This document shows positions 5,431 to 11,478 of a stretch of 11,478 nucleotides of DNA, piece after piece. Position 1 is the stretch's first letter; each line of letters starts with the position of its first letter. The position numbers were made by a program, and so were the translations under genes. Below the pieces are notes generated by a model that saw nothing but the letters and a program-made list of their open reading frames with translations, made no database searches and was not told the origin of the DNA. The stretch lies in the NCBI GenBank assembly GCA_030147645.1, contig JASBUY010000048.1, forward strand, positions 1-11,478. Reading direction: 5' to 3'. This stretch comes from Aquabacter sp. GTDB lineage: Bacteria; Pseudomonadota; Alphaproteobacteria; Rhizobiales; Xanthobacteraceae.

Positions 5431-5862
5431 CTATTCCTCGTCGCTCTCGCGCGCCGCTCGCACCGAGATGACGGCGTAGGCAATCACCAGCGCGACCTCG
5501 AGCACCGACAGCACCATGAGGCGCGCCATTCCCTCCGGCGCCCAGAGTCCGAGCGCCACTTGTGTCGCGGTCGCAATCAACCACAGCACCACACCCCAGC
5601 CCGCGCCGAGCCAAAGCCCGACCCCCGCGATGGGATCGATAATGGCGGCCCAGACGATACCGGCCTGAACCAGGACCGGCAGGTCCGAAAATCCCCCGAA
5701 CGGCCCCTCACCGATGCCGCAGATGATGGCCCAGTGAAACACGGCCTCGGCCAGCAGGAACATGGCCACGGCGCGCAGATAGAGGACCAGGCGGCGTCGC
5801 CAGGGCGTCATGCGCTCCATATGCGCTTTGGCGCTGGCGTCGATGGGATCGTAATGGCTCAT
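5431..5862 (-). CDS. Small four-helix inner-membrane protein, resembles DUF6163
   Basis: The protein has 143 residues from ATG 5862, preceded by AAGGAG at a rather long gap of 13 bases. Other in-frame starts are 5904 and 5889 upstream and 5820 and 5811 downstream, so the N-terminus is uncertain. Four hydrophobic segments are visible at about 25-48, 63-82, 84-107 and 113-135. The first is preceded by a basic WRRR, suggesting that the N-terminus faces the cytoplasm. The RVVLYLRAV...HWA-ICGIG...VGLWL...WGVVLWL pattern resembles what I recall of the alphaproteobacterial family DUF6163; I could not confirm this by search. The end is charged (ARESDEE). No catalytic residue or substrate motif stands out. 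A TTGACG on the minus strand (5941-5936) could be a -35 element but lacks a good partner. Confidence 0.8.
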   Translation of the reverse strand: MSHYDPIDASAKAHMERMTPWRRRLVLYLRAVAMFLLAEAVFHWAIICGIGEGPFGGFSDLPVLVQAGIVWAAIIDPIAGVGLWLGAGWGVVLWLIATATQVALGLWAPEGMARLMVLSVLEVALVIAYAVISVRAARESDEE

Positions 5863-5976
5863 GCGCTCAGGCCGGCTCCTTGGCGCCATGATCGACCAAA
5901 ACACACGGTCGGCCCGGCACAGAATGAGGTTGCCCCGTCAAGATCGAGGCCCTTGCTCTCGCAGACAGCCGGCGCC

Positions 5977-7047
5977 TCACGGGCGGCCGGTCTCCAGCTC
6001 CAGTTCGTCTTCAATGGGGAAGAAATGGGCGGCGATGATGGCGGGATCGACATCGGACAGGCGCGCGGGCTCCCAGCGCGGCGCATTGTCCTTGTCGACG
6101 ATGATGGCCCGCACGCCCTCGTAGAAATCGTGCCCGCGCGCGACGCGGTTCACGATCCGGAACTCGGTCGCCAGCGCGCCAGCGAGGGTTAAGGCGGGAC
6201 CACGGCGCATCTGTTCCATGGTGATGGCCAGGCTCGTCGGGCAAGCCGCGCGCATGGCGTCGGCGGCCGTCCGGCAGAAGGCGCCGTCCTCTCCCCCGTC
6301 CTGCGCCTTCGCATCCAGCCGCTGGAGCATGTCTTCGAGCGAGGGACGTCCGAAAACCTCTTCGATGAGCGCGCCGTAGCGGTCGAGCGGCGCCTCTTGG
6401 GGCGCGGCGGCATGCGCGGACAAAAGCGCGTCCACCGGCTCGCCCGCCGCAAGCGCCTCTTCAAGCGCGGCAAACTGGTCGGACGGCACCTTATGGGTGG
6501 CAAGACCGGTGGCGAGGGCATCCGCCGCCTTGATGCGGGCGCCGGTCAGCGCGAGATACACGCCGCGCCGTCCCGGCAGACGCGGCAGGACATAGGTTCC
6601 GCCCACATCGGGGAACAGGCCGATATTCACTTCCGGCATGGCGAATAGATAGCGGTCGCCCGCCACCCGATAGGTGCCATGGGCGGAGAGCCCGAACCCG
6701 CCGCCCATGCAGATGCCGTCAATGAGCGACACATAGGGCTTGGGATAGGTGCCGATATAGTGGTTGAGCAGATATTCCTCGCGCCAGAAGGCGAGGGCCT
6801 CGTCGGCGCGCCCGGCCCGGCCAAGATCATAAATTGCGCGGATGTCCCCGCCCGCGCAGAACGCGCGCTCGCCGCTGGCCTTGAGCACGACCCGCGAAAC
6901 GTCGGGATCTTGCGCCCAGGCCATCAATTGCGGATGGATCAGCCGCACCATCTGGTGGCTGAGGGCATTGAGCGCCTTAGGCCGGTTGAGGGTGATGATG
7001 CCGGCGGCTCCCCGGCGCTCGAACAGAACCTCGGGCTCGCTGCTCAC
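5977..7047 (-). CDS. 3-hydroxyisobutyryl-CoA hydrolase-like crotonase
   Basis: The protein has 356 residues in the enoyl-CoA hydratase/isomerase superfamily, at the length of 3-hydroxyisobutyryl-CoA hydrolase (about 350), which is longer than simple hydratases (about 260). This enzyme releases free 3-hydroxyisobutyrate from its CoA ester in valine breakdown. The oxyanion hole is formed by FCAGGD (63-68) and MGGGFGLSAHG (114-124). The hydrolase signature MPEVNIGLFPDVGG (137-150) carries E139 and D147 at the expected catalytic positions. The long C-terminal part (about 200-356) with PTSLAITMEQMRRGP is the domain specific to this subgroup. GTG 7047 is chosen because GGGGGAG lies 5 bases before it and a promoter-like element sits just upstream; the longer frame begins with TTG at 7101, inside the promoter. 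Activity on other short-chain 3-hydroxyacyl-CoAs cannot be excluded. Confidence 0.92.
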   Translation of the reverse strand: MSSEPEVLFERRGAAGIITLNRPKALNALSHQMVRLIHPQLMAWAQDPDVSRVVLKASGERAFCAGGDIRAIYDLGRAGRADEALAFWREEYLLNHYIGTYPKPYVSLIDGICMGGGFGLSAHGTYRVAGDRYLFAMPEVNIGLFPDVGGTYVLPRLPGRRGVYLALTGARIKAADALATGLATHKVPSDQFAALEEALAAGEPVDALLSAHAAAPQEAPLDRYGALIEEVFGRPSLEDMLQRLDAKAQDGGEDGAFCRTAADAMRAACPTSLAITMEQMRRGPALTLAGALATEFRIVNRVARGHDFYEGVRAIIVDKDNAPRWEPARLSDVDPAIIAAHFFPIEDELELETGRP

Positions 7048-7052
7048 TGGGG

Positions 7053-7059
7053 CTCCCCC
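7053..7059 (-). promoter_or_regulatory. Ribosome binding site GGGGGAG that sets the GTG start at 7047
   Basis: On the minus strand GGGGGAG is followed after 5 bases by GTG. No other candidate start in the frame has a comparable element. Confidence 0.55.
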
Positions 7060-7082
7060 GCGCGTCGTTTCCTTCACCGGGA

Positions 7083-7111
7083 GCGTTAGACGCGCGGCCA
7101 AGCAGCGTCAA
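7083..7111 (-). promoter_or_regulatory. Candidate sigma-70 promoter of the crotonase gene
   Basis: On the minus strand TTGACG (7111-7106) is followed after 17 bases by TAACGC (7088-7083). The -35 box is close to consensus and the -10 box is weak, as is common in GC-rich alphaproteobacteria. Transcription would start near 7076 and give a leader of about 29 bases before GTG 7047. Confidence 0.4.
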
Positions 7112-7165
7112 TCTCGGCACAAAGCTGGGGCCGGGAATGCCCTCGCCTCGTTGGAACCGAGGGTC

Positions 7166-7171
7166 TATAAC
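7166..7171 (+). promoter_or_regulatory. Possible -10 element (TATAAC) of hemB
   Basis: TATAAC stands out in a GC-rich leader 38 bases before the hemB ATG. No convincing -35 box is found 16-18 bases upstream; TTGGAA at 7151 is too close. A 5-base-pair inverted repeat CCTCG/CGAGG (7146-7150, 7158-7162) overlaps the region and might bind a regulator. Confidence 0.25.
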
Positions 7172-7209
7172 ACCGATCCCACCTTCGCCTCCCATCCGAG
7201 AGCCGCGCC

Positions 7210-8259
7210 ATGACCGTCCGTTCCGCCCGATCGCACTCGATTTCTGAGACAAAGAGCGTGCCGGCGGACGACAGCTTGGGCCTCTCCACGCGCCTGCGGC
7301 GGAACCGAAAGAGCGATTGGTCGCGCCGTCTGGTACGCGAGAACACGCTCACCGTGGACGATCTGATCTGGCCAATCTTCGTGATGGAAGGCCAGGGTCG
7401 CCGCGAGCCCGTCCCGTCCATGCCCGGCGTTGAGCGCCTGAGCGTGGACGAAGCGGTGCGCGCCGCGTTGGACGCCGCGCGCCTCGGAATCCCGGCACTG
7501 GCGCTGTTTCCCTACACGGACCCCGATTTGCGCGATCCCGAGGGCAGCGAGGCGCTCAACGACAGCAATCTGGTGTGCCAAACCTTGCGGGCCATCAAGC
7601 GGGAAGTGCCGGAGATCGGTCTGATCACCGATGTCGCCCTCGATCCCTATACCAGCCATGGTCATGATGGACTTCTGCAGGACGGACGCATCCTGAACGA
7701 TGAAACGGTCGCCGTTCTGGTGCGCCAGGCGCTGGTGCAGGCCGAGGCCGGCGCCGACGTGATCGCGCCGTCCGACATGATGGACGGGCGCGTCGGCGCC
7801 ATCCGCGAAGGCCTGGACGGGGCGGGCTTCGAGGACGTGCAGATCATGTCCTATGCCGCCAAATACGCGTCCGCCTTCTATGGGCCGTTCCGCGATGCCA
7901 TCGGCACCGCCAAGACCTTGTCGGGCGACAAGCGGACCTATCAGATGGACCCCGCGAACGGGCTCGAAGCCCTGCGCGAGGCGGCCCTTGATATCGAAGA
8001 GGGCGCCGACATGCTCATGGTGAAGCCGGGCCTGCCCTATCTCGATATCGTTTTCCGCCTGAAGGACACGTTCGGCCTTCCGACCTACGCCTACCAGGTG
8101 TCGGGCGAGTACGCGATGATCGAGGGCGCCATCCGAAATGGCTGGGTGGACGGCGAGCGCATCGTCCTGGAGAGCCTCATGGCCTTCAAGCGCGCGGGCG
8201 CCGACGGCATCCTTACCTATTTCGCCCCCCGCGTGGCGCAACGTCTTTCGGGCCGCTGA
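7210..8259 (+). CDS. hemB: Porphobilinogen synthase (delta-aminolevulinic acid dehydratase)
   Basis: The protein has 349 residues. It joins two 5-aminolevulinate molecules into porphobilinogen in heme and corrin synthesis, as a cytoplasmic TIM-barrel octamer. The Schiff-base lysines are K218 (MSYAAKYASAFYGPFRDA) and K272 (LMVKPGLPYLD). At the active-site metal position the sequence is DVALDPYTSHGHDG (141-154), with A143, D145 and D153 where zinc enzymes have Cys, so it is of the aspartate-rich type that needs Mg2+ (and sometimes K+). The allosteric Mg2+ element around SGEYAM (E300) is present. The N-terminal arm RLRRNRKSDWSRRLVRE (29-45) is the oligomer-forming segment of this class. It is the first gene of a plus-strand series; the ilvA start follows after 2 bases. 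The upstream gap is shared with the divergent crotonase gene. The ribosome binding site (GAGAG) is weak. Confidence 0.97.
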   Translation: MTVRSARSHSISETKSVPADDSLGLSTRLRRNRKSDWSRRLVRENTLTVDDLIWPIFVMEGQGRREPVPSMPGVERLSVDEAVRAALDAARLGIPALALFPYTDPDLRDPEGSEALNDSNLVCQTLRAIKREVPEIGLITDVALDPYTSHGHDGLLQDGRILNDETVAVLVRQALVQAEAGADVIAPSDMMDGRVGAIREGLDGAGFEDVQIMSYAAKYASAFYGPFRDAIGTAKTLSGDKRTYQMDPANGLEALREAALDIEEGADMLMVKPGLPYLDIVFRLKDTFGLPTYAYQVSGEYAMIEGAIRNGWVDGERIVLESLMAFKRAGADGILTYFAPRVAQRLSGR

Positions 8260-8261
8260 CA

Positions 8262-9506
8262 ATGTCCGGCATCGAGTCTGCCCTGCCCGTCACCCTTGCG
8301 GACGTGGACCGCGTGCGCCCGCTGGTGGACGCCGCGGTCCTGCGCACGCCCACCATGAAAGCGCCGCGCCTCTCGGCGCTCACCGGCGCCGATGTTTGGG
8401 TGAAGTTCGAGAATTTCCAGCTCACCGCCTCCTTCAAGGAGCGCGGTGCGGTCGCAAAACTCGCCACGCTGTCCGCCGAGGAAGCCGCACGCGGCGTCAT
8501 CGCCATGTCGGCGGGCAACCATGCGCAAGCGGTCGCCTATCACGGCACCCGCCTCGGCATTTCGACCACCATCGTCATGCCCGAGACCACCCCCCAAGTG
8601 AAGGTCCTCGCGACCGAAGCCTTTGGCGCGCGCGTCGTGCTGTATGGGGAGACCGTCGCCGATGCCGAGCAGGAGGCGCGCAGGATCGCCGAGGTGGAAC
8701 GGCGGGTGTTCGTGCATCCCTATGACGACCCATCCGTGATTGCGGGCCAGGGCACCATCGGCCTAGAAATGCTGGAGGACGGCCCGGCCTTCGATGCGAT
8801 CCTCGTTCCGGTGGGTGGCGGCGGGCTCATTTCCGGCATCGCCGTCGCGGTGAAGGGCCGGGCGCCGGAAACGCAGGTCATCGGCGTCGAGGCGGGACTT
8901 TATCCCGCCATGAAGTCCATGCTCGACGGCACCGACCGGCCGAGCGGGGGACCGACGCTTGCCGAGGGCATCGCCGTGCGCAATGTGGGGCGGATCACGA
9001 GCGAGATCATCTCCCGCCTCGTGCCCGACATCCTCCTGGTGGAGGAAAGCGCGCTGGAGCGGGCGGTCAACGCCTTTCTCACATTGCAGAAGACCGTCGC
9101 GGAGGGCGCTGGAGCCGCCGGGCTTGCGGCGCTGCTGAGCGAGCCGGAACGCTTCAAGGGGCAGACCATCGGGCTGGTCCTGTGTGGCGGAAATATCGAT
9201 CCGCGCGTTTTGGCCGGAATCCTGATGCGCGAATTGGAACGGGACCACCGCATTGTCTCCTTCCGCGTCACGATTCTGGACCGTCCCGGCATGCTGGGGC
9301 AGATTTCCACTCTGCTGGGCAAGCTCGGGGCCAACATCCTGGAAGTGCATCACCGCCGCACCTTCCTAGACGTCCCCGCGAAGGGCACGCGGCTCGATCT
9401 GACGGTGGAGACCCGAGATCAGGGTCATGCGCAGGCGATCGAGGCGGCGCTGGCGGCCCAAGGCCTGCCGGTGCAACGCCTGGGCGCGGGTGGCGCCGAC
9501 TGGTAA
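8262..9506 (+). CDS. ilvA: Threonine ammonia-lyase (threonine dehydratase) with ACT domain
   Basis: The protein has 414 residues. It is a PLP enzyme that deaminates L-threonine to 2-oxobutyrate, the first step to isoleucine or of threonine breakdown. K59 in TASFKERGA is the Schiff-base lysine. PVGGGGLISG (183-192) is the phosphate-binding glycine loop, and SAGNHAQAVA (83-92) and LVLCGGNID (305-313) complete the site. An ACT domain lies at about 332-405 (FRVTILDRPGMLGQISTLLG, then ANILEVHHRR), of the kind found in the shorter, single-ACT threonine ammonia-lyases rather than the two-ACT E. coli IlvA of about 514 residues. By length and domains it is close to the TdcB/CTL group, so biosynthetic versus catabolic use is uncertain. 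It starts 2 bases after the hemB stop and has no clear ribosome binding site of its own, which suggests translational coupling. Confidence 0.95.
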   Translation: MSGIESALPVTLADVDRVRPLVDAAVLRTPTMKAPRLSALTGADVWVKFENFQLTASFKERGAVAKLATLSAEEAARGVIAMSAGNHAQAVAYHGTRLGISTTIVMPETTPQVKVLATEAFGARVVLYGETVADAEQEARRIAEVERRVFVHPYDDPSVIAGQGTIGLEMLEDGPAFDAILVPVGGGGLISGIAVAVKGRAPETQVIGVEAGLYPAMKSMLDGTDRPSGGPTLAEGIAVRNVGRITSEIISRLVPDILLVEESALERAVNAFLTLQKTVAEGAGAAGLAALLSEPERFKGQTIGLVLCGGNIDPRVLAGILMRELERDHRIVSFRVTILDRPGMLGQISTLLGKLGANILEVHHRRTFLDVPAKGTRLDLTVETRDQGHAQAIEAALAAQGLPVQRLGAGGADW

Positions 9507-9568
9507 CGCTTTGCCTTGCCGCTGCCGCACTCGCTCTGCAAGGTGCAGGTGAGGAGATCTGCAGGACC

Positions 9569-10108
9569 ATGAGCTACACGTCGCCGGAGGATCGCGGTTT
9601 TGAGGCCATCGCCTCGGATCGTCCTCATGCCTATGACCCGGTCACCCAGCCGGAATATTTCGAGGGTGTGCTTGGACGGCGCCTCCTGGCCTTCGCCATT
9701 GATGCCGTCATCATCCTTGCGCCCATCGTGCTCCTGGCCCTGTTCATCTTCGTCTTCGGCATCGTCACCCTGAGTCTCGGCTGGATGCTGTTTCCGGTGC
9801 TGGGACCGGCCTTCGTGATCTGGGCGATCTGGTACAATGCCATGACGCTCGGCTCCCCGGCCTCCGCGACTTTCGGCATGCGCGCCATGGATATCGAGAT
9901 GCGCACCTGGTACGGCGCACCCGCCTACGCGCTGCTCGGCGCGGTCCATGCGGTTGCCTATTGGGTGTCTGTGAGTGTCTGCACGCCCTTCGTCCTGCTT
10001 GTGGCGCTGTTCAACGGGCGGCGGCGGCAATTGCACGACTTTCTGGTGGGCACCGTGGTCGTCAATAGCGAGGCGCGCGCCGCGGATCTGCGTCGCAACC
10101 GTTTTTGA
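9569..10108 (+). CDS. RDD-family inner-membrane protein
   Basis: The protein has 179 residues. The RDD domain is seen at about 34-170: the opening VLGRRLLAFAIDAVIIL gives the conserved Arg (37-38) and Asp (45), TFGMRAMDIEM (101-111) is the middle signature, and RRRQLHDFLVGTVVV (151-165) is the ending typical of the family. Hydrophobic segments lie at about 40-65, 70-92 and 120-148, the last possibly a pair. RDD proteins are of mostly unknown function; some are linked to ion transport or to cargo handling. ATG 9569 is chosen by the start of plausible sequence; GAGGAG (9551-9556) is 12 bases away and AGGA (9563-9566) only 2, so neither is ideal. It follows ilvA by 62 bases. An RDD gene next to bpt is, as far as I recall, a common arrangement in alphaproteobacteria. 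Confidence 0.9.
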   Translation: MSYTSPEDRGFEAIASDRPHAYDPVTQPEYFEGVLGRRLLAFAIDAVIILAPIVLLALFIFVFGIVTLSLGWMLFPVLGPAFVIWAIWYNAMTLGSPASATFGMRAMDIEMRTWYGAPAYALLGAVHAVAYWVSVSVCTPFVLLVALFNGRRRQLHDFLVGTVVVNSEARAADLRRNRF

Positions 10109-10148
10109 TCCGCTTCGGATACGGAAACCTTTGACCCGCTTGTGCGGG
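10108..10148. terminator. Two small hairpins after the RDD gene, weak terminator candidate
   Basis: ATCCG-CTT-CGGAT (10108-10120) begins at the last base of the RDD stop codon, and CCCGC-TTGT-GCGGG (10135-10148) follows 14 bases later. Neither is followed by a T-run, so complete termination is doubtful; partial attenuation before bpt is possible. Confidence 0.25.
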
Positions 10149-10200
10149 CGAGCGATGCTGTCTCAGTGATCCTCGAGCGAGGTCCAGAGGTCCCGGGTCC

Positions 10201-10968
10201 GTGACGGAGCATTCGCGCGATACGCCGCAATTCTATCTGACGGCCCCCTCGCCGTGCCCCTATCTGCCGGGGCGCGAGGAGCGCAAGGTGTTCACTCACC
10301 TTGTGGGCGAACGCGCCGCCTCGCTCAATGACATCCTGACCCAGGGCGGGTTCCGCCGCAGCCAGTCCATCGCCTATCGCCCCGCCTGCGAAGGCTGCCG
10401 CGCGTGCATTTCGGTGCGAATCTGCGTGGACGATTTCCACATGACCCGCAGCTTCCGCCGCGTGCTGTCGGAAAATGCCGACCTTGTCGGAACACTGAAA
10501 GCCCCGGCCCCCACCTCGGAGCAATATTCCCTGTTCCGCGCCTATGTCGCCACACGCCACGGCGCGGGCGGCATGGCCGATATGAGCGTGCTGGACTACG
10601 CCATGATGGTGGAGGACAGCCATGTGGAGACGCGGCTGGTGGAATATCGCCGGCGCGGGCCGGACACCCGTATCACGGGGCGCACGGTGGGCGACTTGTT
10701 CGCGGTGGCGCTCACGGACATCCTCGCGGACGGGCTGTCCATGGTCTATTCCTTCTATAATCCCAACATTCCGGACCGGTCGCTGGGCACCTTCCTGATC
10801 CTCGACCACATCGCCCGCGCACGGGACATGGGCCTGCCCTATGTGTATCTCGGCTATTGGGTGCAAGGCTCGCGGAAGATGGACTATAAGCAACGCTTCC
10901 TGCCGCAGGAGCGCCTGACCCCCGTCGGCTGGGAGCGGACGGACGAACCGATAAAGGCGAAGACGTGA
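10201..10968 (+). CDS. bpt: Aspartate/glutamate leucyltransferase or arginyltransferase (Bpt/ATE)
   Basis: The protein has 255 residues from a GTG start, with AGAGG (10186-10190) 10 bases before it. It transfers an amino acid (Leu in bacterial Bpt, Arg in the ATE form) from charged tRNA to proteins with N-terminal Asp or Glu, marking them for ClpAP/ClpS degradation. The N-terminal domain has QFYLTAPSPCPYLPGREERK (10-29, C19), followed by SIAYRPACEGCRACISVRI (56-74) with the cysteine row C63, C66 and C69. The GNAT-like C-terminal domain has SMVYSFYNP (180-188), SLGTFLILDHIARA (194-207) and YVYLGYWVQGSRKMDYKQRF (214-233), all hallmarks of the family. Annotation as Bpt or as 'arginyltransferase' differs between databases; amino-acid specificity cannot be read here. 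The stop overlaps the start of the MarC gene (GTGA). Confidence 0.95.
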   Translation: MTEHSRDTPQFYLTAPSPCPYLPGREERKVFTHLVGERAASLNDILTQGGFRRSQSIAYRPACEGCRACISVRICVDDFHMTRSFRRVLSENADLVGTLKAPAPTSEQYSLFRAYVATRHGAGGMADMSVLDYAMMVEDSHVETRLVEYRRRGPDTRITGRTVGDLFAVALTDILADGLSMVYSFYNPNIPDRSLGTFLILDHIARARDMGLPYVYLGYWVQGSRKMDYKQRFLPQERLTPVGWERTDEPIKAKT

Positions 10969-11478
10969 GTCAGGCGTTCAACGTGTTTCTGGCGGTCTTC
11001 GCCGCTTTGTTTCCGGTGGTCAATCCGCTCGGCGGCGCGCCCATCTTCTATAGCCTCACAAGGGACGTCCCGCCGGAGACCCGCGCCTCCATGGCGCGCA
11101 AGGTGGCCATCTACGGGTTCGTGCTGCTGCTCGGGTCCATGATCATCGGCTCCCACATCCTGACCTTTTTCGGCATCAGCCTGCCGGTCCTGCGCGTCGC
11201 GGGCGGGCTGGTCGTGACTTTTGTCGGCTGGCAATTGCTGCACCAGGGCAATCCCACGCCCGAGCGCAATGCCCCGCGCACCATCGATGTGGCGCAGATC
11301 GAGGGGCAGGCCTTCTATCCCATCACCATGCCGCTCACCACCGGCCCCGGCTCCATCGCCACCGCAGTGGCGCTGGGAGCGCAGGCCAATGTGCATGTCG
11401 AGGGCACGGGAATGGAGGCGGCCATTCTCATTGCGGGATTGCTGGGCCTCGTCGCGGTGTCCGCGACCATCTATGTCG
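10965..11478 (+). CDS. MarC-family inner-membrane protein, 3'-truncated by window end
   Basis: The frame opens with GTG 10965, four bases into the overlap with the bpt stop (GTGA), and stays open to the window edge, giving 171 residues of an expected length near 200-220. The N-terminus FLAVFAALFPVVNPLGGAPI (8-27) and the later block QAFYPITMPLTTGPGSIATA (115-134) are the two repeat signatures of the MarC/UPF0056 family. Membrane segments are seen at about 3-22, 44-62, 68-90, 118-140 and 151-171. MarC proteins were once linked to multiple antibiotic resistance, but that link was later withdrawn; amino-acid transport (NAAT) has been reported for one relative. The function here is open. GTG is taken because no ATG occurs before residue 43 and the overlap suggests coupled translation with bpt. 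Confidence 0.9.
   Translation, partial: MSQAFNVFLAVFAALFPVVNPLGGAPIFYSLTRDVPPETRASMARKVAIYGFVLLLGSMIIGSHILTFFGISLPVLRVAGGLVVTFVGWQLLHQGNPTPERNAPRTIDVAQIEGQAFYPITMPLTTGPGSIATAVALGAQANVHVEGTGMEAAILIAGLLGLVAVSATIYV

Noticed and set aside
5125..6192. 355-codon plus-strand frame
   Set aside because: It runs across three minus-strand genes and two gaps, with basic low-complexity sequence typical of a shadow frame.
7165..8262. 365-codon minus-strand frame
   Set aside because: It is the mirror of hemB; high GC keeps the opposite frame open. No recognisable domain.
9507..9568. Signal-peptide-like frame (TLCLAAAALALQGAG) before the RDD start
   Set aside because: No start codon is available in frame, it overlaps the end of ilvA, and RDD proteins do not carry such a leader.
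9425..10893. Minus-strand frames of 203 and 311 codons opposite the RDD and bpt genes
   Set aside because: His- and Arg-rich shadows of well-supported plus-strand genes.
1..11478. Search for tRNA, rRNA, CRISPR, insertion sequence ends, toxin-antitoxin or defence genes
   Set aside because: No cloverleaf-like sequence, spaced repeats, transposase motifs or defence domains were seen on reading both strands.

Overview
The window looks like an ordinary stretch of an alphaproteobacterial chromosome. It is GC-rich, and most third codon positions are G or C. It carries an arginyl/leucyl-transferase of the Bpt/ATE type, a magnesium-type HemB, a small XRE-like protein ending in GVRLRP, and a membrane protein resembling the alphaproteobacterial DUF6163 family. 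I cannot name a genus. No RNA gene, mobile element, CRISPR array or prophage is visible. Coding density is high: the longest gap between genes is 162 bases, so no gene-free stretch exceeds 300 bases.

Left part (1-4600). A winged-helix regulator, probably cut by the window edge, is followed by a two-domain VOC (catechol 2,3-dioxygenase-like) protein with a TTGCA-N4-TGCAA palindrome in its leader. Next comes a nucleoside 2-deoxyribosyltransferase-like protein with a predicted C-terminal membrane helix. It converges with, and overlaps by 8 bases, a minus-strand pair: a GmhB-like HAD phosphatase and an AGE-family sugar epimerase/isomerase joined by an ATGA overlap. Divergent from that pair is a 91-residue XRE-like protein, then a 71-residue protein of unknown function with a strong hairpin directly before its ribosome binding site.

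Middle (4697-7047, minus strand). These are a cation-dependent class I O-methyltransferase, a four-helix membrane protein, and a 3-hydroxyisobutyryl-CoA hydrolase-like crotonase, the last with a plausible promoter and a GTG start.

Right part (7210-11478, plus strand). This is a compact series: hemB (porphobilinogen synthase), threonine ammonia-lyase with an ACT domain (2-base gap), an RDD membrane protein, the Bpt/ATE aminoacyl-tRNA-protein transferase, and a MarC-family membrane protein that starts inside the stop of bpt and runs off the window. hemB and ilvA are probably co-transcribed and translationally coupled, as are bpt and marC. The functions (heme synthesis, isoleucine/threonine metabolism, N-degron tagging) are housekeeping and do not form one pathway.

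I do not see a clearly new multi-gene system. The points most worth a second look are the membrane-anchored deoxyribosyltransferase, the GmhB-like phosphatase that has lost its zinc ligands and is coupled to an AGE epimerase, and the structured leader of the small unknown gene.
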